Assembly: GCA_963850765.1 (NCBI GenBank) | Contig: CAWKMN010000010.1 | Location: 124,001-188,000 of the forward strand | Source of the DNA: CAWKMN01 sp963850765 | GTDB taxonomy: Bacteria > Chloroflexota > Anaerolineae > Aggregatilineales > Aggregatilineaceae | Length of the DNA: 64,000 bases | Direction: 5' to 3' | Shown: piece after piece, positions 37,479-47,305 of the stretch | How the letters are laid out: every line of letters starts with the position of its first letter | Position numbering within the stretch: position 1 is the stretch's first letter | Program-made: the position numbers and the translations under genes | Notes under the pieces: model-generated | The model's database searches: none | What the model was told of the DNA's origin: nothing | The model's input: only the letters and a program-made list of their open reading frames with translations

Positions 37479-37733
37479 ATTTCATCCGGTTTTCCAGCGT
37501 GGATTTTTCGTAGGGGCGTATTGCAATACGCCCCTACAGCTTTTACAGCGCGTTCACACTTTGTAAGTTTTATTCATCATTCTGCCTCCTGGTCGCATGA
37601 CAAACGATGAATGACAGATAATCAAGATTATTCTTCATTCAGAAGTGTACCATAACCAGCTTTTACAGTGCGTTCACACTTTGATAACATCTGCCTGCTA
37701 AACTACCGATGACTTGAGACGAAGCGAGACGGA
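37479..37733. promoter_or_regulatory. Upstream region of the HAMP kinase: palindrome plus two direct TTTTACAG-CGTTCACACTTTG copies
   Basis: A perfect 26-bp palindrome of the TAGGGGCG family lies at 37511-37536. A 25-bp direct repeat then appears at 37539-37563 and, with one change, at 37659-37683, exactly 120 bases apart. Inside each copy TTTACAG and TTCACAC are 11 bases apart, the spacing of OmpR/PhoB-type tandem half sites. The second copy is about 50 bases upstream of the kinase start. A regulator binding site is an inference. Confidence 0.45.
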
Positions 37734-39305
37734 ATGTTCAACACCTTGCGTAACCGGCTGCTGGCATCTTATATCGCGATCCTGCTGATCCTGCTGCTGC
37801 TGATCGGCCTGATTATGCTCGTATTCCTCCGCACCCAGCCGGTGCCCACGGACTCGATCGTCAGCGACCTGACGGCCAAGCTGCTGGATGTGCGCGTGAT
37901 CGAGTCCATCGAGATCGGCATCGGTCGGGGCGGGGGAGGTGGGGTAGAAAAGATCAGTCGAAGGGTGGAAGGACGGTTGGCATGGGGCCAGGGCATGATG
38001 CGTCCATTCGGTTCGGTGACGATTCAGGCGGTCGAGACGTTCCTGCTGGACGCTGCCCAAACGCGCGATGTGCGGGCGCTGCTCATCACCAACAATGGCC
38101 GCGTCTACTTCAATTCGGCGGACACATTCGTACCGGATGCGACGATCACCGAAGTCGAGCGCTCGCCGCTGGTCCCGGTGACGCGCGGCCAGTTGAACGG
38201 CCTTGTACGCGGGCGCTTCTTGAATCCTGACGGCAGCGAATGGCTGTTTGTCGCGCAGCCGGTGCGCCGCTTCATGGGCACGATGCAGTCCGATACCCCG
38301 CTCATCGTGATGGCCGCGCCCGTGCCGCGGGCGTCGCTGCGGCAGGTGTTTAATACGTTCGGCGATACTTTCTTTCGGCCACTGATGCGGGCCGGGCTGA
38401 TCGGGCTGCTCATCGCTGTCAGCCTCGCCCTCGTAATCTCAAGTTCGGTCGCGCGGCCGCTCAACCGGATGAGCCGTGCAGCGCGTCGCATGGCGGGCGG
38501 CGACTACCGGCAGCGGGTGCGCGTCGAGGGGCCGCGCGAAGTCCGCACGCTGGCCGTGTCCTTCAACGAGATGGCGGGGCAGGTCGCCGCCGCGCAGCAG
38601 GCCCAGCGCGATTTTCTGGCGAACGTGTCGCACGACCTGCGGACGCCGCTCACCAGCATCCAGGGCTTTTCGCAGGCGATTGTCGAAGGCGTCGCTGCCG
38701 ATCCGGGCTCCGCACAACATGCCGCGCAGATCATTCAGGATGAAGCCGCGCGGATGCATCGCATGGTCGAATTGCTGCTGGATCTCGCGCGCCTTGAGGC
38801 CGGCCAGCTTGATATGCAGTCGCGCGCCATTGCGCTGAGTGAGCTGCTGCACGGCATTGGAGACAGCCTGTCGGTCAAGGCGCAGCAGAAAGGGCTGCAG
38901 CTCGATCTCGACGTGCCGCGCGGCCTGCCCCGCATCGCCGGCGATGGCGACCGGCTGGCGCAGGTGTTCACGAATCTGCTGGATAACGCGATCAAGCACA
39001 CGCCCGCCGGTGGGCAGATCGCACTGCGGGCGGCGGATCAGGCGGACGGCGTAACGGTCAGCGTTCAGGATACCGGCGACGGTATTCCCGCTGCGGATCT
39101 GCCGCGTATCTTCGAGCGTTTTTATCAGGTGGATAAGAGCCGCCAGCGCGACCGCCGCTCCGGGATGGGCCTGGGGCTGGCGATTGCCCGGCAGATCATC
39201 GAGGCGCACGGCGGCACGATCCAGGCAGCCAGCACCCCCGGCCAGGGCACGACTTTCACGGTGTGGCTGCCCCTGCCCGCGCCGGCCAAGGGCGGGGGTG
39301 TGTAG
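37734..39305 (+). CDS. HAMP sensor histidine kinase
   Basis: The 523-residue protein has a membrane segment at 13-34, an exported sensor of about 180 residues, a second membrane segment near 222-242, HAMP, HisKA (VSHDLRTPLTSIQGF, His300) and HATPase with DTGDGIPAADLPRIFERFY and GMGLGLAIARQI. It is a classical membrane kinase of the BaeS/ResE-like group. No response regulator gene lies next to it. The direct repeats in its upstream region could be sites for its OmpR-type partner encoded elsewhere. Confidence 0.92.
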   Translation: MFNTLRNRLLASYIAILLILLLLIGLIMLVFLRTQPVPTDSIVSDLTAKLLDVRVIESIEIGIGRGGGGGVEKISRRVEGRLAWGQGMMRPFGSVTIQAVETFLLDAAQTRDVRALLITNNGRVYFNSADTFVPDATITEVERSPLVPVTRGQLNGLVRGRFLNPDGSEWLFVAQPVRRFMGTMQSDTPLIVMAAPVPRASLRQVFNTFGDTFFRPLMRAGLIGLLIAVSLALVISSSVARPLNRMSRAARRMAGGDYRQRVRVEGPREVRTLAVSFNEMAGQVAAAQQAQRDFLANVSHDLRTPLTSIQGFSQAIVEGVAADPGSAQHAAQIIQDEAARMHRMVELLLDLARLEAGQLDMQSRAIALSELLHGIGDSLSVKAQQKGLQLDLDVPRGLPRIAGDGDRLAQVFTNLLDNAIKHTPAGGQIALRAADQADGVTVSVQDTGDGIPAADLPRIFERFYQVDKSRQRDRRSGMGLGLAIARQIIEAHGGTIQAASTPGQGTTFTVWLPLPAPAKGGGV

Positions 39306-39309
39306 GGGT

Positions 39310-40785
39310 TTACTCCCCGCGCAGCGGCGGCTCCGCCAAGGATCGGACAGAGGCAATATGATCCGGGCGGACCAACACGAGCAGCGTATCGCCCGACCGC
39401 AGAACCGTCCCCCCGGTCGGAACAATAAATTCATTATCGCGCCCCAACAGCACAATCAGTGTGCCATCTGGTAGGCCGGCGTTCACGATCGGCTGGCCGG
39501 TAATCGGTGCGTTAGGGGACAGCACGAGCTCCAGCAGTTCGCTGCGGATGCTCTCCGGTGCCGTAACCTCGATGGGAGCAGCCGGCTTAGGCAGGGTCGG
39601 CTCATCCAACCGCAGGCGCTTCGCCACGGCGGAGAGTGTGGTTCCCTGCACCAGCACGGACGTAAGCACGATAAAAAATACCAGATTGAAGATCGTGCCG
39701 GCCTTTGGCAGTTCGGCCAGCAGCGGGAAGGTCGCCAGGATGATCGGGGCGGCTCCGCGCAGGCCCACCCACGAAATGAAAGCCTTTTCCCGGAGATTGA
39801 GCCGGGTCCAGGCCAAACTGATAAAAACGCTCAGAGGGCGGGCCAGCAGCATCAGCGCCAGTGAGATCAGCAGTCCTTCCGCCGCGACCGGGCCGATGTG
39901 CGACGGGAAGACGAGCAGGCCAAGCGTCAGAAACATCACGATCTGCATCAACCACGATATTCCCTCGTGAAAGCGTTTGAGGCTGGCCTTGTGGATCACG
40001 TTGCTGTTACCGGCAACCAGCCCGGCCAGATAGACCGCCAGAAAGCCGCTGCCGCCTAGCACCGTCGTCGCGCCATAGGTGAACAGCGCCAGCGCAACGG
40101 TCAGCACAGGATAGAGCCCTTCATATTCCAGTTTGACGCGGTTAAGAATAGCCACTGTCAGCCGCCCTGCACCGTAGCCAAACGCCGCGCCCAGTGCCAT
40201 ATGCTGGATGAAGAGCGGCACCAGTTCAAGCGCCGAAAGCCCTGGCTCATCCAGCAGCCGGATCAGGCCCAGGGTCAGGAAGACGGCCATCGGGTCGTTT
40301 GTACCCAACTCGAGTTCCAGCAGGGGCGTGATACGTCCCTTCAGGCGGATGTTGTTGCCCCGCAGCACGCTGAAAACAGCCGCGGCATCGGTGGCGGAGA
40401 CAATCGCCCCCAGCAGCACGCCTTCGGTGAAGGAGAAATCGAGCACCAGCGTGGCGATCCACCCGATCACCACAGCCGTGATCAACACACCCAATGTCGC
40501 CAGCACGGCCCCCTGAGCAAAAACCGGGCAAATCAGGTTGATTGGAGTATCCAGCCCGCCCGCAAACAAGATCAGCACCAGCGCGATCACACTGAGAAGC
40601 TGAGCAGACCACGCATCGTCAAAATACACCCCGCCAATTCCTTCGGAGCCGGCCAGCATCCCGATCCCCAGGAACAGCAGCAGGGCCGGGATGCCCAGGC
40701 GGGTGGAAACCTTGCTGGCTGCGATACTGAGCAGCAGGAGCAGCGAAATCCAGACCAGGAGTGATTCGATGCCCGACGTGTGCAT
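39310..40785 (-). CDS. CPA1-type cation/proton antiporter (NhaP2/CvrA-like) with C-terminal TrkA-C-like domain
   Basis: The 491-residue protein has about 12 hydrophobic segments. The transport core contains SATDAAAVFSVLRG and GTNDPMAVFL, the latter holding the Asn-Asp pair of CPA1 exchangers. The last 90 residues look like a TrkA-C/RCK ligand domain (LIVLLGRDNEFIVPTGGTVLRSGDTLLVL). This layout fits K+/H+ antiporters of the CvrA/NhaP2 type at the cytoplasmic membrane. Its ATG overlaps the stop of the upstream M24 peptidase gene in a TGATG arrangement, so translation is probably coupled. Confidence 0.9.
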   Translation of the reverse strand: MHTSGIESLLVWISLLLLLSIAASKVSTRLGIPALLLFLGIGMLAGSEGIGGVYFDDAWSAQLLSVIALVLILFAGGLDTPINLICPVFAQGAVLATLGVLITAVVIGWIATLVLDFSFTEGVLLGAIVSATDAAAVFSVLRGNNIRLKGRITPLLELELGTNDPMAVFLTLGLIRLLDEPGLSALELVPLFIQHMALGAAFGYGAGRLTVAILNRVKLEYEGLYPVLTVALALFTYGATTVLGGSGFLAVYLAGLVAGNSNVIHKASLKRFHEGISWLMQIVMFLTLGLLVFPSHIGPVAAEGLLISLALMLLARPLSVFISLAWTRLNLREKAFISWVGLRGAAPIILATFPLLAELPKAGTIFNLVFFIVLTSVLVQGTTLSAVAKRLRLDEPTLPKPAAPIEVTAPESIRSELLELVLSPNAPITGQPIVNAGLPDGTLIVLLGRDNEFIVPTGGTVLRSGDTLLVLVRPDHIASVRSLAEPPLRGE

Positions 40786-41894
40786 CAGGTGCCGATCACG
40801 GTCAATTCCCGGCGGAATGTCGTCAGGCTTTCCGCGCCGGCCGGTGTGATCACCATGTTATCTTCGATCCGCACGCCCGCCTCACCGGGGAAGTAGATGC
40901 CCGGCTCGATGGTGAAGACCATGCCCGGCTCCAAAATCTGCGTGTTGCCCTCGACCATATTCGGTCCCTCGTGCGCTTCGAGGCCCAGCCCGTGCCCGGT
41001 CCGATGCGGGAAATACGCGCCGAAACCGGCATCGTGGATCACTTTGCGGGTGATGCGATCCACATCCTGCCCGGTCACGCCCGGATTCGCTGCCGCGCGC
41101 CCGGCCGCGTTGGCCGCCAATACGACCGCATAAATCTCCTTAAAGCGCGCTGACGGCTCGCCCACGCTGAACGTGCGCGTAATGTCCGAGGCGTAGCCAT
41201 GCACCGAGGTTCCGAAGTCGAACAGGAGCGGCTCGCCCGCTGTGACCCGGCGCTCGCCCGGCTCGCCGTGCGGCAGGGCGCTGTTCGGCCCGCTCAGGAC
41301 AATCGGCTCAAAGGGGTGCTTGCCGCCGCCGCGCTTCAACTGCTCGACCACCAGGATCCCGGTGATCTCGCGCTCGGTCATGCCGGGGCGCACCTGCTCG
41401 ATGGTGGCTTGCAGCGCCGCCTCGCTGATGCGGATCGCCTCACGCATGGAGCCGAGTGCCGCGTCATCCTTACGCAGCCGCAAATCCGCCAAGGTCGGTC
41501 CAATGGGTACAATTTGCAGGCCGGGCGCATGCTGCTGGATGATCTGCATTTCGAGCACGCGCATGCGCAGTTCTTCCACGCCGAGCCGCTTCCCGGCCAG
41601 TTCGAGCTTAGCCAGTGCCGCCGCAAACGCCGCGTGATAACCGTCCGTATCGGACCAGGGGAACAGGTTCATCGGGATGCCGGAGCCGGCCATCCGGTCC
41701 GCTTCCAGGGTGGGCAGCACCGCCACCGGATCGCGCCCCGGCGCAAAAAACACCACGAGGGGGCGCTCCATCAGGTGAAAGTCCAGTCCGGTCACAAATT
41801 GCAGATTCGCGCCGGGGATGAGCGCAACTGCATCAACCCCCGCCTTCTGGGCGATATTCAAAACCGTTTGCACGCGCGGGTGCATGATCGACAT
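40785..41894 (-). CDS. M24-family metallopeptidase (Xaa-Pro dipeptidase/aminopeptidase P-like)
   Basis: AAGGGA precedes the ATG. The 369-residue protein has a creatinase-like N-terminal domain (1-135) and a pita-bread catalytic domain. All five metal ligands are visible: Asp in LLFDFGT, Asp in ASDITRTF, His in GHGLGLEAHE, Glu in FTIEPGIY and Glu in VRIEDNMV. It should cut Xaa-Pro bonds in small peptides in the cytosol. It is coupled by a one-base overlap to the antiporter gene, an association with no known functional logic. Confidence 0.92.
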   Translation of the reverse strand: MSIMHPRVQTVLNIAQKAGVDAVALIPGANLQFVTGLDFHLMERPLVVFFAPGRDPVAVLPTLEADRMAGSGIPMNLFPWSDTDGYHAAFAAALAKLELAGKRLGVEELRMRVLEMQIIQQHAPGLQIVPIGPTLADLRLRKDDAALGSMREAIRISEAALQATIEQVRPGMTEREITGILVVEQLKRGGGKHPFEPIVLSGPNSALPHGEPGERRVTAGEPLLFDFGTSVHGYASDITRTFSVGEPSARFKEIYAVVLAANAAGRAAANPGVTGQDVDRITRKVIHDAGFGAYFPHRTGHGLGLEAHEGPNMVEGNTQILEPGMVFTIEPGIYFPGEAGVRIEDNMVITPAGAESLTTFRRELTVIGT

Positions 41895-42090
41895 TTGAAT
41901 TCCCTTTCAATAGATGGCCCGCCCAATCAATTTGGACTGATTTTATGGGTTGTGCCGGTGGATGGCAATTCGCCCGCTTTGCGCCGGCGTGGTGGTATAA
42001 TCGGTGAGAGACGAATACGGTGAGAAGCAGGTGATTGACTGTTACTGTAAACTGTCTACTGTTCACTCTATCGACAGGAGAAACGACATC

Positions 42091-42351
42091 ATGCGGCGAT
42101 TATTGGCCTTTATTGGTGGGGCATTAACGGGGGGAGCCGTGGGCACGGCCGTGGCGCTGCTCTTTACCCCACGGTCGGGCACGTCGATGCGGCGCGGGAT
42201 GCGGACTCGCTATCGGACGGCGATTGCGGCGGGGCAGGCGGCAGCCGCGCGGAAACGCGTGGAGCTTGAATCCGAACTGGTGGAGATGACCGGGCCACAC
42301 CCGGCCGGATCACCGATGGCGCTCAAAAAACCGGGGAACAGCCGCGTATAA
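42091..42351 (+). CDS. YtxH-like small membrane protein
   Basis: AGGAG lies upstream of ATG 42091. The 86-residue protein has a glycine-rich membrane helix (LLAFIGGALTGGAVGTAVALLF) followed by TPRSGTSMRRGMR and a basic, helical tail. This is the pattern of the YtxH/gas-vesicle-like stress family. Its function is unknown; homologues are often part of general stress regulons. Confidence 0.72.
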   Translation: MRRLLAFIGGALTGGAVGTAVALLFTPRSGTSMRRGMRTRYRTAIAAGQAAAARKRVELESELVEMTGPHPAGSPMALKKPGNSRV

Positions 42352-42386
42352 CGTCGATGCGCGGGTCGTGCTGTGAAGCCATGCAT

Positions 42387-42423
42387 AAAAAAGAACGCCC
42401 CGGATCGGTTTGATCCAGGGCGT
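42387..42423 (-). terminator. Rho-independent terminator of the cold-shock gene
   Basis: On the minus strand ACGCCC-t-GGATC (42412-42423) pairs with GATCC-g-GGGCGT (42395-42406) around five bases. A run of T follows (42387-42392). It lies about 25 bases after the stop codon. Confidence 0.85.
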
Positions 42424-42446
42424 GAGATTATTCGGTTTCGTTAGGA

Positions 42447-42662
42447 CTAGCGGCCCAGACGAACAACCGAGCTGGCCTGCGGGCCCTTCGGACCCTGGGT
42501 CACTTCGAATTCAACCCGCTCGCCCTCGCTCAGCTCGCGGTAGCCGCTGGCCTGGATGGCTGAGTGGTGGACGAAGACATCGGGGCCGTTTTCACGAGAA
42601 ATGAAACCAAAGCCCTTCTGCGCGTTGAACCACTTGACGGTGCCGGTGATACGTTCTGCCAT
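42447..42662 (-). CDS. csp: CspA-family cold-shock protein
   Basis: The 71-residue protein is a single cold-shock domain. The nucleic-acid-binding motifs RNP1 (KGFGFISR) and RNP2 (VFVHHSAI) are intact. It should bind single-stranded RNA and DNA and melt RNA structure. The gene has a strong promoter at 42822-42850, a leader of about 150 bases with a hairpin plus T tract, and a clean terminator, so it is a single-gene unit. The long leader is typical of genes controlled after transcription starts. Confidence 0.96.
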   Translation of the reverse strand: MAERITGTVKWFNAQKGFGFISRENGPDVFVHHSAIQASGYRELSEGERVEFEVTQGPKGPQASSVVRLGR

Positions 42663-42744
42663 TTTTGGAAGACTCCCTTCCCAGTGTGAAACTCAAAACG
42701 TCCAAAGGTGTAAGGGATCGGAGCCGCTTTTTGTCCAACCAACA

Positions 42745-42777
42745 AAAAACCCCCTGTGTAAGTTGCGTCACCGGGGA
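42745..42777 (-). promoter_or_regulatory. Terminator-like hairpin in the leader of the cold-shock gene
   Basis: On the minus strand CCCC-g-GTG (42769-42776) pairs with CAC-a-GGGG around a 10-base loop, and TTTTTT follows at once. It lies between promoter and start codon, so it could work as an attenuator that opens or is read through under certain conditions. Confidence 0.6.
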
Positions 42778-42821
42778 TTCTCGGTTTCAGAGCATGCGAA
42801 CAACTTCCCACTACAAGGAAG

Positions 42822-42850
42822 ATTGTATATGAGGTAGGCAAAACTGTCAA
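42822..42850 (-). promoter_or_regulatory. Strong sigma-70 promoter of the cold-shock gene
   Basis: A perfect TTGACA (RC of 42845-42850) and TACAAT (RC of 42822-42827) are exactly 17 bases apart on the minus strand. The start of transcription should be near 42815, leaving a leader of about 150 bases. Confidence 0.85.
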
Positions 42851-42936
42851 TAGGTTTGATACGAAAAAGACAAATTTGGTCAGGACGAGAACCTTAGGTG
42901 GACTACCGACCAGAGGCGAAGCCGGTGTTGGCGCTC

Positions 42937-44827
42937 TTAGCGGCCCGGCTGCACGGTCAGTTTGTAGTCGGCGCGGTAGGCTGTAAAGGGAGCCATCGCA
43001 CCGACGATCAGTGTCGCCCGGCCCCCGTCGGGAACCGTGAAGCCTGCCCGCCCGGTATTCAGCGCGTCGAGCGCGACGACGTCCACCGTGGCGTTCCCGT
43101 CAGCGTCGATGATCACCACGGACACCGACCAATTCTGCGCCACCGCGCCCCGAATCCGCAGAAAGCCCTCCATCTCCCAAAGGGAGGCCAGCGTCTCGGC
43201 GTCGTCCAGGCTGCCCAGTTCCACAATGCCGATGTCGTCCAGCGCCACACCCGGCAGCGTTTCCCTGCCGTCGGTCAGGTATTCAAACCGCATCAGGATC
43301 TGTCGCCCGGCATACGCGCGCAGATCGATCTGCTCGTTGATCCAGGCGGCGGACTGGCCGCTGTAAAACGCGCCGGGAGCCTTCTCGCCGTGCAGCGCCG
43401 CCCGCTCCCCACCGACGATCTGCCATGTCTGCCCGCCGTTATCCGATACGAGCACGTGCAGCCAGTCGCGCTCCGCCTCGATTTGCCACCACGCGCTGAA
43501 GGCCAGAGTTGCCTTGTCCAGCCCGGTGAGATCAAAGGCGCGAGTCAGCCGCGCGGCGCTGTTGTCGTTGTTGTAGGACCACCACATCCAGTCCTGCGAG
43601 TGAGGTGCCGCGCCGATCAGGTGCGCGTCGTCGCTGCCGTCGAAACTCAGGGTATAGGTGCCCGGCCGGTCGATGCTCAGATAATCTGAGCCATACTGGT
43701 TCAGCGTGTCGATGTGCTGATAGCCGCTGCCGTCGCTCGCCAGCATGATCGGAATAATCGAGGTGGGCAGATTCAGCGTGCGATAGTAGTAGCGCCCGCC
43801 GCCCGCGTAGGGATCGTCCAGCGCATTCGCCACGATCCAGCTGCCGAACACCTCATCAACAGTCATATCCTGACCGGTCGCGGTGAGCGCCGCCTGTACC
43901 GACGCCAGCCCCTCATAATCCGAGCTGGCCATGATGCGGACGAAGTCCAGCCCAAACTGCTCATAGAGATAGACCAGGAACAGGTAGCTCGCACCGTAGT
44001 GCGGCGCAAGCTCGGCAAGGTCCAGCGTCCAGCCGTTCAGGTGTTGATCCGGGGCGCTGCAGAAATGCCGCGACGTTGTAATCGCCGATCAGCCCTGGCT
44101 CGAACCCGTTCAGGTGCTCGGCAAGCTGCGAGAGGCCCTCGTTGAACCAGCGTTCCTCGTTGCCGTCGATATGGAACTGGATCAGGTGCTGGTGTTCATG
44201 CGCCAGCGTCGTCAGGTAAAAATCCGAACCGAGCGGCGCGGTATCCAGGCTGATATAGATGATCTCGCGTTGGTTGCTGTCGGGACAGAGAAAGCGCGGG
44301 CACTGATCGTCGGGGTTAAACGCGCCCATGATGCCGCCGCCGATGCTCTCCTGGTTGATGATAAACAGCCGGCTGTCGCCATCGATGCCGGGGTTCCATT
44401 CTTCGCCATAAATCGACTGGTTCAGCGGCCAGATGTGGCGCTCGAAAAACGCCGCGACGTGTTCCAACTCGGCCGGATTGGGCCGCGCGCCGCGCTCGAA
44501 CCAGAAATAGGCGTGTTCGCTGCGATAGGCCAGTACAAACGGCTCGCGCGTGCTGCTCAGGCTGCCCAGCGGGACAAACCGTTCGGCATCGCCCGGTTCA
44601 TAGGCGCGGGTGGGGAAGGGGCCAAACACATCGGCGGATGTCTTCCAGCCGGCGTCTACCAGCCAATCGGCCTCGGATCGGTGGCGGGCGGTGAGGGGTG
44701 CGTCCGCCCACGAGAGGGTTTCGGTGCGCTTCCCTTCCTGCGCGCCGGTGATCATGGGAAACACCAGCGTCCCGATCACCAGCAGCCCGACAACAAGTCC
44801 GCGATTCCATCTCCGCCATCCGCCCAT
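42937..44827 (-). CDS. Exported M30-like (hyicolysin-type) metallopeptidase, paralogue 1 (single frameshift)
   Basis: ATG 44827 follows GAGGGACGC. Removing one base near 44052 gives 629 residues. A signal peptide comes first. The zinc site is HEHQH followed by a Glu in WFNEGLSQLAEH, which fits the HExxH-type M30 peptidases. The C-terminal half holds a jelly-roll domain seen in immune inhibitor A-type proteases (KATLAFSAWWQIEAERDWLHV, QSAAWINEQIDLRAYAGRQI). It should be secreted and act on external proteins. A paralogue lies directly upstream on the same strand. Confidence 0.78.
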
Positions 44828-45141
44828 GCGTCCCTCGTTTCCCACCGCATCCCGCTACCAGTAGTTTAGCCTGGTTTGATTACCATCGGTCGAAGAAATA
44901 TGAACAGAACGCCTCCCCCCTCGGTCCCCCCTCCAGCCGAGCTAGAGGGGAGATGACGGCGCCGCTTTTCCCTCTCCCTGGCTCGGCCGGGGAGAGGGCA
45001 GGGTGAGGGGCGTTTCTTGGCAACGTGTCCGGATATTTTTTGAAGAGCGTTAAACCCACCGGGTCGCCCCTACAAGCGTTTTATTCATCTGGGAATATGC
45101 TGCATCGCCTTCCCGCTGCGACCATTGGTCACGCTGGACGC
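44828..45141. repeat. Intergenic stretch with a CTCTCC-type repeat
   Basis: The repeat at 44911-45010 has CCCCTC-CAG/CTAGAGGGG and CCCTCTCC/GGAGAGGG pairs. A fragment of the GGGGCG family (GGGTCGCCCCTAC) lies at 45061-45073. No gene is seen. Confidence 0.65.
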
Positions 45142-47102
45142 CTAATCCATGGGCGTGACGGTGAGGGTATACGCCGCCGGCTCGGTCGTGGCGGGCGCAA
45201 GCCCCGAAACGACGACCGTGGCATCCCCATACTCACCACCCACCATGATCTCCCACTCACCGCCCGGCTGATCACCCCGGCCCAGCCAGCGCGTAACCGG
45301 CTCGGCGGTGTTGGTCGGTTGGACGAGCTGCACCACAACATCCTGCGTCAGAACGTTATCCATCAGCAGCCAGCCTTCGCTCTGCCAGCCGCCAGCACCG
45401 TTCTCGAAGGTTTCGGTGTAGCCGATTTCGGGGATGCTCACGTCATCGATGAGCATGCCCGGCTTGGTTCACGGCGTCGTCGGTGATGTACTCAAAGCGG
45501 ACCATGATCTGCTGGCCCGCATAGGCCGACAGATCCAGGCTCTCCTGCACCCAACCGCCGCTCTGCCCGGTATAACCGGAGCCGTAGGCGTTGTTATAGG
45601 GATCTTCTGCTGTAGTGCGCGGCGTGCTGAGGGGTGTCCAGGTCGCTCCGCCGTCCGACGACACCATGACATAGGCGTAATCCCACAGGTTTTCGATGTA
45701 GTACCACGTCCAGAAATTCAGCGTCACATGATCCGCGCCGGTCAGATCAAAGCCGCGGGTCAGCCGCATATCGCTCTCGTCGCCCCGGTTCGACCACCAC
45801 ATGAAGCTCTCACTGTGCGCGTCGACCGGCACCACGGAGACGGTCGGGCTGCCCTTGAACGTTACCCGCACGCGCTGCGCGCTGTTCCCGCCCAGAATCT
45901 CAAGATAGTTCGCGCCCCACTGCGGCGCTTCAAGCGCGCGCGGAGAGCCATCAGCCTCAAGGATCTGGGTACTCAGGGCCCTGGGCAGATCCCCCAGATC
46001 CGGATGGTTGTAGGCGTAGCGCCCATCCCCGACCGACGAATCTTGCAGCCAGTTCGCCACCACCCAATCGGCAAACAGATCGTCCACCGTAACCGGCTGG
46101 CCAGTCGAGGGATCGCGTGGCGTTGATGGCTTCCAGCGCATTCTCGACACTTTTCAGGCCGTTGTCCGGATCGCGGACCAGGGTGGTCGTCGCTTCTTCG
46201 CCGTAGCGCTGCAAGAAGTAGGCGGTGAACAAGAACGCCCCGCCGTAATACAGGCTCCGATCGCCTTCTTCAGGCCAGTCATTCAACTGGATATTCGGCT
46301 GAGCCAGAAAGCCGTAGCTGTGGCCGCTTGGCCCATAGCCGGTGATCAGCGCCGAGAGTTCGGACAGCCCTTCGTTGAGCCAGGTGTCCTCGTTATGATC
46401 GACATTCTCGTGGACCATATGCTGGAACTCGTGCGCCAGCACACTCTCATAGTAGGGCGTGCCGACCGCCATGCCCATCGTATCCAGATTGACATAAAAC
46501 ATTTCGTGCTCGTTGGAGCCGGGCACGGCTTCGATGGGGAACTCGCTTGAACTGCCATAATAGGCTGCCACCCAACCGGCCAGCCCGGACACATGCAGAA
46601 TATACAGGTGCGGATCCGCATCAATGCCAGGGAACCACTCGGTGCCGAAGACCTCATGCACCTTGGGGCGGATGACATTCTCAAACGTGTCCGCCGAGCG
46701 TTTCAGCCCGGCCTCATCGACCTGCTGGCCGACCTCGACAAACATATAAACATGATCGGTCTTGTACGCTAACCGGGCGTCGACCTGAAACTTCAGATCC
46801 AGATCAACGTTTTCGGCCCAGAAGGTCTGCACATCTCCGATTTCCAGTTCGGGCGGGGCCGCGGTGGGCGGATCCGGGATATTGGTGACGCCGAGCACGC
46901 GCCGCGCCAGGTCGATCCGGTCGCGCGGCGGGACAATCGTCTCTTCGATCATTTGCAGGGTGGCGCTGCCCGGAGCCGGTTCGTCCGGCGGCGGCCCGGC
47001 CCGGACCGTCCCTGTGCCGGCGGCGAGCAGGACCAGACTCAGCAGGCTCAGCCCTGCCAGCGCTCTGTGGAGTGTGTGACGTGTCTTGTGCGATATGCGC
47101 AT
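45142..47102 (-). CDS. Exported M30-like metallopeptidase, paralogue 2 (two frameshifts)
   Basis: ATG 47102 is chosen because it begins a signal peptide (HRALAGLSLLSLVLLAAGTG). Removing one base near 46114 and one near 45462 gives 652 residues. The zinc site is HEFQHMVHE with a downstream Glu in WLNEGLSELSA. The C-terminal part has a jelly-roll region (NFWTWYYIENLWDYAYV, GGWVQESLDLSAYAGQQI) and ends in a small beta domain. Domain order matches the downstream paralogue, so the two arose by tandem duplication, although sequence identity is only moderate. Confidence 0.78.
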
Positions 47103-47208
47103 ATGGTATTTATCCTGTGTTCCGTTTCTCATATGTACAAGGAATCAGCGCTGCATACCCTGGTTTTACGCGTTTTGGGGTGTAAATGACCACCGCCGCC
47201 GGTATAAT

Positions 47209-47298
47209 CTAGCCATTAGCGGTTAGCGATTAGCGGTTAGCTAAAAGCAAATACAGGCCGCTGATAGCTGAACGCTGATAGCTGAGTGCTGAGAGCTA
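47209..47298. repeat. TTAGC/GCTGA heptamer tandem repeat upstream of the Fur-family gene
   Basis: Units such as ATTAGCG, GTTAGCG, GCTGATA and GCTGAAC follow each other. This is the same simple-repeat type as at 5088, 5310, 18275, 23324 and 23531. Confidence 0.65.
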
Positions 47299-47305
47299 AA
47301 AAACC

